A stretch of DNA of 64,000 nt, from contig NZ_CP048115.1 in assembly GCF_010093045.1 (NCBI RefSeq), positions 2,356,001-2,420,000 of the forward strand, given 5' to 3'. Below, one piece after another: positions 6,172-15,637 of the stretch. Position 1 is the first letter of the stretch. Each line of letters opens with the position of its first letter. The position numbers were made by a program, and so were the translations under genes. This stretch comes from Mucilaginibacter sp. 14171R-50 (lineage in GTDB: Bacteria > Bacteroidota > Bacteroidia > Sphingobacteriales > Sphingobacteriaceae). The notes beneath the pieces are model-generated. The model saw only the letters and a program-made list of their open reading frames with translations, was not told the origin of the DNA and did no database searches.

Positions 6172-8397
6172 ATGAATAAAAGACTTTTAATTGTTTCGAA
6201 CCGTTTACCATTAACTATTGAAAAAACCGGTAACGAGTTAACCTGCCGTCAATCGTCGGGGGGGCTTATTGCCGCGGTAAGCGCATATTTAGGTAACGAC
6301 GGTAAGGATGCCTTTACCGAGAAAATATGGATAGGGGCGCCAGGCTGCTCTTCAGAAGACTGGAGTGTGGCATCTAAACCCCATCAATCAGATTACCAAT
6401 ACAAGCCGGTGTTTATTGAGGCTGAGCAATACGAAGCTTACTACAATGGCTTTTCTAATTCGTTGCTTTGGCCGCTGTTTCATTATTTCCCCTCGTACGC
6501 AGAGTATCAGCCCGAAACTTTTGAAGCTTATATGGATGTAAACCGGAGCTTTGCAGAGATGCTGTCCACGCAAATAAGGATAGGCGACGTGGTATGGATA
6601 CATGACTATCATTTACTACCGCTGGCCGGCATGCTGCGTAAACGTTTTCCCGACCTTACTATCGGCCTTTTCCTGCATATTCCTTTTCCAGCCTATGAAT
6701 TGTTTAGAGTGATCCCGAAAACATGGCAGCGAGAATTGCTCACCGGCATGCTCGGAGCCGACCTTATTGGCTTTCATACTATGGAGTATGCAGCGTATTT
6801 CCTGTCGGCATTAGAACTAGAATTAAAGCTAAAATCAGAGGACTCTGTTGTGTTTTGGGATGATCGTCACGTAAAAGTGGAGGCCTTTCCTATCAGTATC
6901 GATTTTAAAAATTTTCAGGAAGCGGCCGAGCAAGAGGCTGTTGCAGCAAAACGTCAGAATTATCTACAGCTGAAAGAAGATAAGAAAATGTTATTTTCTG
7001 TTGACCGGCTGGATTATACCAAAGGCATTTATAACCGTATAAGGGCATATAAAAACTTTTTGCTGGAACATCCGGAGTATATGGGAAAGATCGTTTTCAC
7101 GCTGGTGATTGTGCCTTCCAGGGATGGGATAAAAACCTATACGGACCGTAAAAGCGCGATAGATGAGTATATAGGCGATTTAAATGGTACACTTGGCACG
7201 CTGGATTGGAAGCCTATTATTTACCAATACCAGCACCTTGAATTTGAAGACCTGGTAGCGCTTTATACTGTTTGCGATGTGGCCCTGATAACACCCATGC
7301 GCGATGGCATGAACCTGGTAGCCAAGGAGTTTGTAGCCAGCCGTACAGATCAGCAGGGCGTTTTGATACTTAGTGAAATGGCAGGCGCCGCCAAAGAACT
7401 CACCGAGGCCCTGCTCATAAACCCGAATGATGAGCAGGGAATTGGCGCTGCCATAAAAACCGCGCTGAATATGCCTGCCGAAGAGCAACGCGAACGGATG
7501 ACCGCTATGCAGGAGCGTATAGGCAGTTACGATGTAAACACCTGGGCGGCAGATTTTTTTGAACAGTTGGCCAAAGTGAAGACCTTACAGGAAAAATACG
7601 CGGTGCAATTATTGGATACCTTTAGCCGCGCACGGCTTTTAAATGATTATGCAGCCGCAAAACAGCGGTTGATACTATTGGACTACGATGGCACGCTGGT
7701 GCCTTTTGCAAGCGAACCGCACCTTGCCCAACCTACCCCGGAGTTATTGAGCGTGTTGGAAGAATTGGGCAGGGATGAGCGTAACGACGTTTACATCATA
7801 AGCGGCAGGGACGGTACAACGCTGACCAAATGGCTGGGGCATTTGCCTGTGGGACTAATTGCCGAACATGGCGCAAAAACGAAGCTGAAAAACGCTGAAT
7901 GGACAAACAAGACTACGGTTCCGGAAAACAATTACCTTTTAGGTGTAGAAAAGCTGATGACAACCTATGTGAATAAGTGCCCGCATTCATTTATCGAGCA
8001 TAAAGAATTTTCGCTGGCGTGGCACTACCGCAAAGCCGAGCCGTTTCAGGCCAAAATCAGGGCCGACGAATTGTATAAGGAACTGGTAAATTATACAGGC
8101 CCTTTACCGCTTGATGTGCTGAACGGGCATAAGGTTATAGAAGTGAGGAACCGGATGATAAATAAGGGAATGGCTGTATTGGAGATACTTAAAACAAAAA
8201 ACTACGACCATATTTTATGCCTCGGCGACGACCAGACAGATGAGGATATGTTTAAAATACTTACAACGGTAAAAGCGGCCTGCACTATTAAAGTAGGCGA
8301 TACCCCGTCATTTGCACACTACAACATTTACTCGCCTTACCAGGTACAATCGCTGTTGCAAACAATGGTTGAATACCCGGAAGTAGTAAAAAATTAA
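6172..8397 (+). CDS. Trehalose-6-phosphate synthase / phosphatase fusion
   Basis: A 741-residue bifunctional enzyme that makes trehalose from UDP-glucose and glucose-6-phosphate. Residues 1-475 are the GT20 synthase: S-N-R-L-P near the start, S-S-G-G-L about residue 28, W-I-H-D-Y-H-L-L-P at about 142, H-I-P-F-P at about 168, R-L-D-Y-T-K-G and M-R-D-G-M-N-L-V-A-K-E-F at about 379-390. Residues 495-741 are the HAD-type phosphatase: L-D-Y-D-G-T-L (nucleophile Asp first), S-G-R-D and L-G-D-D-Q-T-D-E-D. All catalytic motifs are intact. It is a single-gene unit and likely serves osmotic and desiccation stress. Confidence 0.95.
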   Translation: MNKRLLIVSNRLPLTIEKTGNELTCRQSSGGLIAAVSAYLGNDGKDAFTEKIWIGAPGCSSEDWSVASKPHQSDYQYKPVFIEAEQYEAYYNGFSNSLLWPLFHYFPSYAEYQPETFEAYMDVNRSFAEMLSTQIRIGDVVWIHDYHLLPLAGMLRKRFPDLTIGLFLHIPFPAYELFRVIPKTWQRELLTGMLGADLIGFHTMEYAAYFLSALELELKLKSEDSVVFWDDRHVKVEAFPISIDFKNFQEAAEQEAVAAKRQNYLQLKEDKKMLFSVDRLDYTKGIYNRIRAYKNFLLEHPEYMGKIVFTLVIVPSRDGIKTYTDRKSAIDEYIGDLNGTLGTLDWKPIIYQYQHLEFEDLVALYTVCDVALITPMRDGMNLVAKEFVASRTDQQGVLILSEMAGAAKELTEALLINPNDEQGIGAAIKTALNMPAEEQRERMTAMQERIGSYDVNTWAADFFEQLAKVKTLQEKYAVQLLDTFSRARLLNDYAAAKQRLILLDYDGTLVPFASEPHLAQPTPELLSVLEELGRDERNDVYIISGRDGTTLTKWLGHLPVGLIAEHGAKTKLKNAEWTNKTTVPENNYLLGVEKLMTTYVNKCPHSFIEHKEFSLAWHYRKAEPFQAKIRADELYKELVNYTGPLPLDVLNGHKVIEVRNRMINKGMAVLEILKTKNYDHILCLGDDQTDEDMFKILTTVKAACTIKVGDTPSFAHYNIYSPYQVQSLLQTMVEYPEVVKN

Positions 8398-8409
8398 GGT
8401 AAGTACAAA

Positions 8410-9132
8410 TCATTTGCCGCCGCTTTTTAACGCCTTGTTATATTCGTCGAGGCATTTATCAAGCGGCTTGCCCTTTTGATGGATGCAATCGCAGAAAATG
8501 TTGCAGGCGCCAGGGTTTTTACTGTTGTTGCATTGCGCATTACATTCCGCCAGTGTATTACGCGGCCTGATGCTATACAAGTTACCAACTACGGCAGCTA
8601 CCATAACAACCGTAGCAAATACACCGGCGAAAAACCGGACAGGGAATTTTTCGCTGATAACGGGTTTTACCGGTGGTTGGTTAGCGCTTGACGGCTCATA
8701 AAACGGCAGGATGTATTTGATCTTATCGTAATTCCAGCCTATGAGGTACAAATTTGCCAGCACCATTAAAGGCGACGACAGGAGCGACCCATCAAACCGC
8801 ACCGCGAACGACAAAATGCAAATGTTTAATATTATAGGGAAATAGAGCAGCGCACCAAGCACCGCAGTACGCGGGATAAGTAGTAGTATGGCTGCTGTAA
8901 CCTGTAAAACGCCAATAAATGTATAATAATAGCCGGTGTGGTGCAGGGCTTCTAAATAATGCCCCATGGGGTGGTTGTTAGATAACGAGGTAAACCGCTC
9001 GCCCATGATCTTAATAAATCCCGATGGGATAAAGCCTGCTGCCAGGGCTATCCGGTTGAAAACTGAAAAGTAGCGCAACCATTTATTACCCTTTGCGCGG
9101 GCGTGCAGCTGATCAAGACGATATGAAAGCAT
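8410..9132 (-). CDS. DoxX-like integral membrane protein
   Basis: 240 residues from ATG 9132. A longer frame reaches 9222, but its extra codons run through the ACTTTG-N5-CAAAGT palindrome, so the inner ATG is preferred. Four or five membrane helices with a G-F-I-P-S-G-F-I-K-I motif near the start resemble DoxX/DoxD-like proteins. The C-terminal tail after residue about 195 is periplasmic or cytoplasmic and holds six cysteines (C-N-A-Q-C-N-N, C-N-I-F-C-D-C, K-C-L), which is unusual for DoxX and suggests metal binding or disulfides. Function unknown; DoxX proteins are linked to thiol and redox homeostasis. Confidence 0.7.
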   Translation of the reverse strand: MLSYRLDQLHARAKGNKWLRYFSVFNRIALAAGFIPSGFIKIMGERFTSLSNNHPMGHYLEALHHTGYYYTFIGVLQVTAAILLLIPRTAVLGALLYFPIILNICILSFAVRFDGSLLSSPLMVLANLYLIGWNYDKIKYILPFYEPSSANQPPVKPVISEKFPVRFFAGVFATVVMVAAVVGNLYSIRPRNTLAECNAQCNNSKNPGACNIFCDCIHQKGKPLDKCLDEYNKALKSGGK

Positions 9133-9153
9133 TGTTGTGAGTTTGATAAAAGT

Positions 9154-9170
9154 ACTTTGAAATACAAAGT
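9154..9170. promoter_or_regulatory. ACTTTG-N5-CAAAGT palindrome upstream of DoxX-like gene
   Basis: A perfect 6-base inverted repeat with a 5-base spacer, 21 bases before the ATG at 9132. The same palindrome at 56702-56718 precedes the DUF2809 gene, and on the minus strand both are followed by the same AAAGTACTTTTA flank. It looks like an operator for a dimeric regulator; the regulator is not identified. Confidence 0.55.
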
Positions 9171-9384
9171 TATAATTTTTATATAATTTACAAATTATTT
9201 CTTCTGCCGGATGTTTATTCATTCCTTATCGCTAGGGGTGGTGATACTGTGGTATAAAATTATTGGTTTGAAAATTAACGTGTTAGGCGAAAAGTGCCAA
9301 ATCAGACAATCAGTTAACAAACATTAAACAATATCAGCATGTTTTTCATCGTCTATGTAGAACATCGCTCTACAACTACAAGCT

Positions 9385-9621
9385 ATGAGACACAAAATAA
9401 AACTACCCGACGGGACCTTGCAACTCATCGACATTACAAGCGCGTATTTTAAAACCTGGCATGTGTGGAACGTTAAGTTCGCCGATGGTAAAGTAGCTAT
9501 GCTTTTTAAGATCGGAAGCGAATGGATGCAGCGTAACGAAGACTTTTTAGACGAGCACGTAGTAAACGCCATCGGTAAACGGATAGACAGCATACTGCTA
9601 AGGCGCAAAATAGCTTTTTAA
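9385..9621 (+). CDS. Small hypothetical protein
   Basis: A 78-residue soluble protein starting M-R-H-K-I-K-L-P-D-G-T-L with alternating beta-strand patterns (W-H-V-W-N-V-K-F-A-D-G-K-V) and a basic C-terminal helix ending R-R-K-I-A-F. No family recognised. Coding is supported by length relative to the short gap and by amphipathic strand spacing only. Confidence 0.45.
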   Translation: MRHKIKLPDGTLQLIDITSAYFKTWHVWNVKFADGKVAMLFKIGSEWMQRNEDFLDEHVVNAIGKRIDSILLRRKIAF

Positions 9622-9787
9622 GCTAAGAACAGGCAGCGCCCCTCTTTGCTTGTTTATGGTTGTATGCCGGGTTACGTTTAAGTACAAGTAGCGGGAACAC
9701 CCCGGGAAAATCAATGCATCTGATTTGTGAAAATTTTTTAATTATAAGTTGTTGTTTATTAGTACCTTCGCGGCCCACTAATAAATT

Positions 9788-11344
9788 ATGATTAAAAAAT
9801 ACGCATTGTTTTTGTTGATTGCCGCGGCTATAGCCGGTTGTAAAAAAGAGGTAACTATAAAAACACAGCCAAAGCCGCCGGTTGTTGCCCCCGATAGTGT
9901 TTCGTTTACATCGGTAAAGCTGGAAGCAAAGAAAAACCCCGGCATTATTACCAAAGACGTTGTTTGCGACATTACAGACGACCAGATAACCGCGGTTATA
10001 CCACAGATGGAAAAGCTGAGTAAAAAGCTGGTGGTAACCTTTACTACTCAAAACTCAACAGTCACCAAAAACGATACTTTACAGGTAAGCGGAAAAACCC
10101 CTGTCGACTTGCGCAAGCCTGTAATTTATACACTTACATCTGCCAAGGGCACTACACGAAATTACCGCTTTACGGTTAAGGTTTTTACAGGCATCCCTGT
10201 TTTATACCTTACCACCAACGGCCCGGTTGTATCAAAAGATGACTATGTTACCGGTAAGGTAGACGTTGACCCCAACAATAGTTTTGAGCAGGAGAAATTG
10301 AGCATCCCACTGAAAATAAAAGGCCGCGGTAACTCAACCTGGTCAGAATTCCCGAAAAAACCATATCGTTTAAAATTTAATGATAAGGCCGCCATGCTGG
10401 GGATGCCCGCCGCTAAAAATTGGGTGTTGCTGGCCAACTACGATGATAAGACCTTAATGCGTACCCGTATAGCATTTGAGTTTGCCCGCCGCATAGGATC
10501 GGATTTTGCACCGCAGAGCCGTTTTGTTGAGGTGGTTATGAACGGGAAGTTTTTGGGTAATTACCTGCTGACCAGCCAGGTTGAGGTACACGAGAACAGG
10601 GTGAATATTACTGAAATGACCGAAAATGATAATAGTGGCGATGCGCTGACCGGCGGCTATTTGTTGGAACTGGACCAGCGTAAAGACGAGAAATTTTGGT
10701 TCGTAACAAAAAAGAACCTGCCATTCACCCTTAAATCGCCCGAAGAAACTACCCCCGCACAACTTAAATATATAAAAAAGTATATCCAGGATACTGAGGA
10801 TGCCCTGTTTGCAGATAACGCTAACGACCCCGTGAACGGTTATGCCAAATATATTGATGTAAATTCGTTCATGAACTGGTTTTTTGTTGAAGAGGTGGTT
10901 AAAAATCAGGATGCCCGGGATTTTAGCAGTATATTTTATTATAAAGAACGCAAGGGCAAGTTACACATGGGCCCCGTTTGGGATTTTGACCTTAGCAGCG
11001 GTAACGTAGATTACTCGCCAGCAAAAGACCCTAAGAGCTGGTACATACGCGATGCCACGTGGATGGTACGGCTGTTTAAGGATGTGACCTTCAGGAGCAA
11101 GGTTAAAAAACGCTGGAACGAGATACGCAGTACGGCGGTTGAAGCTATTTTTAAGGATATTGACGACAATGCGGCTTACCTGAAGCTATCGCAGCAGCAA
11201 AATTTTAGCAAATGGCCTATATTGGATAAATATGTTTGGCCGAACGCTGTGGTGTTGGGTAACTACGACCTGGAAGTGGCTTATGCAAAGGATTTCCTGA
11301 TGCAGCGTATAGCCTGGATAGATGCGGAGATAGCGACCTATTAA
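9788..11344 (+). CDS. CotH kinase family lipoprotein
   Basis: 518 residues. The signal peptide ends in L-I-A-A-A-I-A-G-C with the lipidated Cys at 18. Residues about 35-135 form an N-terminal Ig-like region, and from about 140 the CotH domain follows: I-K-G-R-G-N-S-T-W near 178, then K-K-P-Y-R-L-K-F near 189, N-W-V-L-L-A-N-Y-D-D-K near 206, and G-P-V-W-D-F-D-L-S near 396. In CotH kinases the D-F-D type motif binds metal and ATP-like cofactors and the family phosphorylates secreted proteins in Bacillus. Here it is a cell-envelope lipoprotein with unknown target. A TACCTTCG box at 9763-9770 may be its promoter. Confidence 0.85.
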   Translation: MIKKYALFLLIAAAIAGCKKEVTIKTQPKPPVVAPDSVSFTSVKLEAKKNPGIITKDVVCDITDDQITAVIPQMEKLSKKLVVTFTTQNSTVTKNDTLQVSGKTPVDLRKPVIYTLTSAKGTTRNYRFTVKVFTGIPVLYLTTNGPVVSKDDYVTGKVDVDPNNSFEQEKLSIPLKIKGRGNSTWSEFPKKPYRLKFNDKAAMLGMPAAKNWVLLANYDDKTLMRTRIAFEFARRIGSDFAPQSRFVEVVMNGKFLGNYLLTSQVEVHENRVNITEMTENDNSGDALTGGYLLELDQRKDEKFWFVTKKNLPFTLKSPEETTPAQLKYIKKYIQDTEDALFADNANDPVNGYAKYIDVNSFMNWFFVEEVVKNQDARDFSSIFYYKERKGKLHMGPVWDFDLSSGNVDYSPAKDPKSWYIRDATWMVRLFKDVTFRSKVKKRWNEIRSTAVEAIFKDIDDNAAYLKLSQQQNFSKWPILDKYVWPNAVVLGNYDLEVAYAKDFLMQRIAWIDAEIATY

Positions 11345-11364
11345 GATATTAAAGATAAAACGAT

Positions 11365-11409
11365 AAAGCCCATACCGGTAAATCCCCCAACTTACCGGAT
11401 ATGGGCTTT
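11365..11409. terminator. Hairpin after the CotH gene; rest of gap empty
   Basis: AAAGCCCATA followed by CCGGTAA pairs with TTACCGG and TATGGGCTTT (one bulged A), a 17-pair stem just past the CotH stop. In the remaining bases up to 11668, between convergent genes, nothing else is seen. Confidence 0.6.
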
Positions 11410-11668
11410 GTAATATGCCGCAAAATACGGCATTGCTCATATCAAACACTGGATTACCCGGGTTAGTTATGAGGTTAGTTACTTTAATTAGTAACACTGC
11501 TAAAATAAATTGCTGCTGGCGTTAATTACGGGTTAAAACACCCCATTTAAAACGTAAAATAGCCCATCACGTAATCATTTCGAACTTATCGCTAGTTGCG
11601 GACAGGCAGTCCTTCCTAAATACGCCGTTATTTTCTCAACCGTATCACTAAGCTTTGCGCTACAGCCA

Positions 11669-12376
11669 TCAGGCGGCATCATGAAAAATAACGCCCAGCG
11701 TATGCCTGTCGCCGCGGGTTACTTCGCTTACCCCATGTTTCATATTAACGCGATAATAACCCTTGCTGCCCATTACCGGCCTAAAGTTGGTGGTGAATAA
11801 CAACATGTCGCCTTTGTTGGGGCTTAATACTGTCGCTTTCGATTGCATCCTTGGCCGCTGTTCTACCAATACAAACTCGCCGCCATCGTAATCGTTGCCG
11901 TGTTGGTTAAGGCATACTACCAACTGCATGGGGAAGTAAACCTCGCCGTACAGGTCCTGGTGGAGGGCGTTGTAGCCGCCCTGGTTATACTTTAATATTA
12001 AAGGCGTTGGGCGTAGCTGGTTATGCTGATGGCAGAGCTGCGTAAGTTCGGATAAGGTATCCGGGAACCGTTTATCGATATTTAGAACCTCCATCCACTT
12101 ATTAGCGATGGGGGCAATGTGCGGGTACACCTGCTCCCTAAGTTGCTGCACTATGCCCGGCAACGGGTAGCTATAATATTTATACTGGCCAAGCCCGTAA
12201 CCATGGTGCTCCATTACGATGGTTTTGCGGTAAAGATCAGGTTGCGCGTATTGGCTAACCAGTTCATCGCACTCGTTAGCCGATAATATGCCCGGTATTT
12301 TAGCATAACCCCTGATGTGCATGCTTTGGGTTACCCTGGCCCAGTCAACCCCTGAAATTATTTGCTGTAGATCCAT
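11669..12376 (-). CDS. 2-oxoglutarate/Fe(II)-dependent oxygenase
   Basis: 235 residues with the double-stranded beta-helix signature of prolyl-hydroxylase-like oxygenases: H-Q-D (the HxD metal ligands) at about residues 139-141, followed by Y-F-P-M-Q-L-V-V-C-L-N, then a distal H in M-K-H-G-V at about 214 and R-G-D-R-H-T-L-G near 221, where R would bind 2-oxoglutarate. An N-terminal helical region resembles the 2OG-Fe(II) hydroxylase group seen beside stress genes in many bacteria. Substrate unknown, possibly protein or nucleic acid. Single gene. Confidence 0.8.
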   Translation of the reverse strand: MDLQQIISGVDWARVTQSMHIRGYAKIPGILSANECDELVSQYAQPDLYRKTIVMEHHGYGLGQYKYYSYPLPGIVQQLREQVYPHIAPIANKWMEVLNIDKRFPDTLSELTQLCHQHNQLRPTPLILKYNQGGYNALHQDLYGEVYFPMQLVVCLNQHGNDYDGGEFVLVEQRPRMQSKATVLSPNKGDMLLFTTNFRPVMGSKGYYRVNMKHGVSEVTRGDRHTLGVIFHDAA

Positions 12377-12464
12377 ACTGCTGTGTTTTGAAACAAATGT
12401 AGTGCGCTAACATCACCGATGAAACCCGAAAGTTGCGGTATTTTACCACACCACTTTCCGGCCA

Positions 12465-12629
12465 CGTCATTGCGAGGTACGAAGCAATCTTCAATAGAAA
12501 GGTCGGCTATAAGCGTGTCGAAGATTGCCACGCTATCGCTCGCAATGACGCGTTTTTCTTCAATAGAAAAGTCGGCTACAAGCATGTCGAAGATTGCCAC
12601 GTCGTTATCGCTCCTCGCAATGACGCGTT
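12465..12629. repeat. Interspersed repeat with internal tandem duplication
   Basis: The outer ends are CGTCATTGCGAGG and its near complement CCTCGCAATGACG. Inside, a unit of about 70 bases beginning CTTCAATAGAAA occurs twice (12489-12557 and 12558-12629) with few differences. The first 27 bases (12465-12491) are identical to the start of the repeat at 22339. ORFs across it are products of the repeat and not genes. Confidence 0.65.
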
Positions 12630-12664
12630 TTGTTCCTATTCCCCCTTCAGGGGGTAGGGGGTAT

Positions 12665-14080
12665 CTATTTCAACTCATCCAGCACCTTAAACATTTTTGC
12701 CCTGATGCCGCTGCCAGGGCCATAATAATTGTTTACCATGATAGAGAAACAAAGCTGGCGGCCATTGTGCGTTTGAAAGCCCGCGTAGGCCTGCACGCTG
12801 TTGATGCTGCCGCTTTTCATTTTCATATCGTTGTATACCGGCAGGCTCTCATAAAAATCGCTGAACCACGCCTCTTTTTTTGCTGATTGCAGGATGCGCG
12901 CCATGGTTGATGTGGTGATCCTATCCTGTGGGGACAAACCGCTGCCGTCAAAAATATTCATCGAGCGTTTGTCAATGCCCTTCAGTTCCCAAAAATCTTT
13001 CATTATGTCCACGCCGTCGGTGGTAGAGGCGGGCTTGCCGGCTTTAACGGCAATGGTGGCCAGCAGTTGCTCGGCATACAGATTAATACTTTTTTGATTG
13101 AGCCAGTAAACGATCTTGCTTAATTCGGGCGATTGTATGGCAGTAACATTTTTTGTTGCTTCGGCAACAGTTTTCCCCTTATCTGCCAGCATAACCGACG
13201 ATGCAGGCTCGCCGCTTACCGTAATGCCAATACGCTCAAGTGTATCAGTCAGGCGCAGGGCTGCATCGTATGCCGGGTCGGGTATAGCGGCGGCTATGCG
13301 CTTTTTGGTCTGGTCTACCGCGTAGGTGCCGCGCAGGTACATTACCTTGCTGCCAAAGGCGGGTAAATACGAGTAAGCCAGGTCGCCGGTTTTTGGTTCG
13401 CCGTTGGTTAGCTCGCTTTTATATTGCAGGTAATTGGTAGCTGGGATGGTGCCGGATACACTAACGGGGCTGCCCACAGGGCCGGTGTGCAGGGTAATAT
13501 CAAACTGGTTTTCGCGCCAGCAAAGGCCGGCTATACCCGCGCCGTAGTAGGTGCCCAGGTCTTGCCAGATCCAGGCATCGGGGATAGACTGGTTTTTAAA
13601 AACGCCGTTATCGCCGATAATGCAGCCCTTTATTTTTTTAATACCAGCTTTTTTAAGCGCGGCAACCATGGTATTTAAAACTACGCCTTCGCGGGTTGAT
13701 GCCCAGCGCCAGCTGCCCAGGGTAGGGTCGCCGCCGCCTTTGATGATGATATCGCCGGTAAGGGTGCCGTTGGCGCTGATGGTGCCTGTATAGCCCACCT
13801 GCGTTTGAAACTGAAAATCTTTACCTAAAACATTAAAAGCGGTTATACTGGTAACCGTTTTTAGCGTTGAGCCGGGCGCAAGGCCCATATCAGGGTTTAC
13901 AGCAAATACCTGTTCGCCGGTTTTGGCATCCAGCACGGTTAACGATACAGATGCATAGCGGCACTGGTCGTCCTGCTGAAAACGGGTAAATGCCTTTTGT
14001 AAATTTTGCTGCAGGGTTTGCGCCCCCGCAGCGTTTGCTATAAATAAAATACTAACTAACCACTTCCGTTTTATCCTCAT
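12665..14080 (-). CDS. dacB: D-Ala-D-Ala carboxypeptidase/endopeptidase (PBP4 type, S13)
   Basis: A 471-residue secreted enzyme that trims peptidoglycan peptides. The signal peptide ends in A-N-A-A-G-A-Q. The active-site S-T-L-K lies in P-G-S-T-L-K-T at about residue 70, the S-x-N-like region follows at Q-K-S-I-N-L-Y near 337, and K-S-G is in M-K-M-K-S-G-S-I-N at about 429. The long insert between the first and second motifs is typical of S13 enzymes. The start codon at 14080 lies inside the upstream permease gene (29-base overlap), and the signal sequence begins directly there, so the overlap looks real. Confidence 0.9.
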   Translation of the reverse strand: MRIKRKWLVSILFIANAAGAQTLQQNLQKAFTRFQQDDQCRYASVSLTVLDAKTGEQVFAVNPDMGLAPGSTLKTVTSITAFNVLGKDFQFQTQVGYTGTISANGTLTGDIIIKGGGDPTLGSWRWASTREGVVLNTMVAALKKAGIKKIKGCIIGDNGVFKNQSIPDAWIWQDLGTYYGAGIAGLCWRENQFDITLHTGPVGSPVSVSGTIPATNYLQYKSELTNGEPKTGDLAYSYLPAFGSKVMYLRGTYAVDQTKKRIAAAIPDPAYDAALRLTDTLERIGITVSGEPASSVMLADKGKTVAEATKNVTAIQSPELSKIVYWLNQKSINLYAEQLLATIAVKAGKPASTTDGVDIMKDFWELKGIDKRSMNIFDGSGLSPQDRITTSTMARILQSAKKEAWFSDFYESLPVYNDMKMKSGSINSVQAYAGFQTHNGRQLCFSIMVNNYYGPGSGIRAKMFKVLDELK

Positions 14081-15488
14081 TAGTAACGTTTCGTTGTGAT
14101 ATATAATAAATAGGGATACCGATTAAAACGATGCCTAAACCAGGCCAGGTAAAATCTGGCTTGTAAATAATTAATAACGTACAAAAAGCCAATCCCATTA
14201 TAATGTACACCAAAGGCAGCACAGGGTAGCCAAATGCTTTGTAAGGCCTTTCGGCATTTGGCATTTTTTTACGCAGGATAAATATGCCGATGATGGTAAG
14301 CACATAAAATAATACTACCACAAACGATATCATATCCAGCAGATCGCCATATTTACCGCTTAAGCAAAGTATCGAGGCCACAACGGCCTGTATCCATAAG
14401 CCAAACTCGGGTACGTCAAATTTGTTTAAAGTGCCTGTCCTTTTAAAGAATAAGCCATCCTTAGCCATTGAATAATACACCCGTGATCCGGCAAGTATCA
14501 ACCCGTTGTTGCATCCAAAGGTTGAGATCATGATCATCACCGCAATAACAAGGGCACCCTTGCTGCCGAATATCACAAAGGATGCAGCCACGGCCACACG
14601 GTCTTTATCGGCATTAACAATATCATGCAGGGAAAGCACACCGGTATAAACTATGTTGGCGCATACATAAATGATGGTTACGATCATGGTGCCGAAGAAA
14701 AGGCTTAGCGCAACATCCCGCTTAGGGTTCTTCATTTCGCCGGCTATAAAGGTTACATTGTTCCAGGCATCGCTGCTGAAGATAGAACCCACCATCGCTA
14801 TGGCGATAGCACCCAGGGCGGCGCTCATGGTATAATCAGTTGTGGTGCCATCCTTGGCCAGTTTGTGCATATCCCAGGCGTTGGCCCAGTTGGCGGTCCA
14901 GATATCGCTCTTAAAGGCCAGGAAACCAAAAATGATCAATCCGAATAAGCTTAATAACTTGGTTAAGGTAAAGGTGGTTTGTATCAGTTTGCCGCCTTTA
15001 ACGCCCCTTGTGTTGATAAATGTAAGGAAGAATATCAGCACGATAGACACTATCTGCGCCGCGCTGATCTTTACAAACCCTGCATCAAACAAAATATTAT
15101 CCTCGCTTACCGCAGGTATCAGATAGGCGGTAAATTTGGAAAATGCCACACCCACGGCGGCTATAGTACCGGTTTGTATTACCGCGAAAAAGCTCCAGCC
15201 ATATAAAAAAGCGATCAGTTTATTATAAGCCTCTTTAAGGTAAATGTACTGGCCACCCGCCTTGGGGAACATAGCGCTTAGTTCGCCGTAACTTAATGCA
15301 GCAGTAAGTGTCATGAAGCCGGTTATCAGCCATACGGCTATCAGCCAGCCTGCCGAGCCCACATTACGCGTGATATCAGCACTTACAATAAAAATACCTG
15401 AGCCGATCATAGAACCTGCCACCAGCATGGTGCCATCCAGCAGGCTTAGTTCGTGCTTTAAATGAGGTTTAGAAGTTTCCTTAGTCAT
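14052..15488 (-). CDS. APC-family amino acid permease (LAT-like)
   Basis: 478 residues, about 12 membrane helices. The first helix carries M-I-G-S-G-I-F-I, the unwound substrate-binding motif of APC transporters, and A-M-F-P-K-A-G-G-Q-Y near residue 76 matches the L-type amino acid transporter branch. Likely exchanges or imports amino acids at the inner membrane; specificity cannot be read. It is upstream of and overlaps dacB by 29 bases, so the two may be cotranscribed. Confidence 0.85.
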   Translation of the reverse strand: MTKETSKPHLKHELSLLDGTMLVAGSMIGSGIFIVSADITRNVGSAGWLIAVWLITGFMTLTAALSYGELSAMFPKAGGQYIYLKEAYNKLIAFLYGWSFFAVIQTGTIAAVGVAFSKFTAYLIPAVSEDNILFDAGFVKISAAQIVSIVLIFFLTFINTRGVKGGKLIQTTFTLTKLLSLFGLIIFGFLAFKSDIWTANWANAWDMHKLAKDGTTTDYTMSAALGAIAIAMVGSIFSSDAWNNVTFIAGEMKNPKRDVALSLFFGTMIVTIIYVCANIVYTGVLSLHDIVNADKDRVAVAASFVIFGSKGALVIAVMIMISTFGCNNGLILAGSRVYYSMAKDGLFFKRTGTLNKFDVPEFGLWIQAVVASILCLSGKYGDLLDMISFVVVLFYVLTIIGIFILRKKMPNAERPYKAFGYPVLPLVYIIMGLAFCTLLIIYKPDFTWPGLGIVLIGIPIYYISQRNVTNEDKTEVVS

Positions 15489-15555
15489 TAGGGTTTAGTT
15501 TAAACTACTAAACTATTCAAAAACTTTAAATGACAGACTATTGTAAAGAAATTAA

Positions 15556-15585
15556 TTTATATTTTGCGGCAACCAATTATATTTG
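15556..15585 (+). promoter_or_regulatory. Promoter of the membrane pyrophosphatase gene
   Basis: TATATTTG at 15578-15585 fits TAnnTTTG, with TTTA at 15556-15559 spaced 18 bases upstream, the same arrangement as the tRNA-Phe promoter. Confidence 0.55.
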
Positions 15586-15637
15586 CAAGCTTTTTGCAAA
15601 AACTGATCAAGCACTAACTAAACACTAAATTTAACAT

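Noticed and set aside
12358..12600. 80-codon minus-strand ORF and two plus-strand ORFs across 12419-12886
   Set aside because: They are translations of the interspersed tandem repeat and of the dacB shadow frame, with the repeated peptide matching the repeat unit.
12640..12664. CRISPR or direct-repeat array near 12.6 kb
   Set aside because: Only two long units without spacers; it is a tandem duplication within an interspersed repeat.
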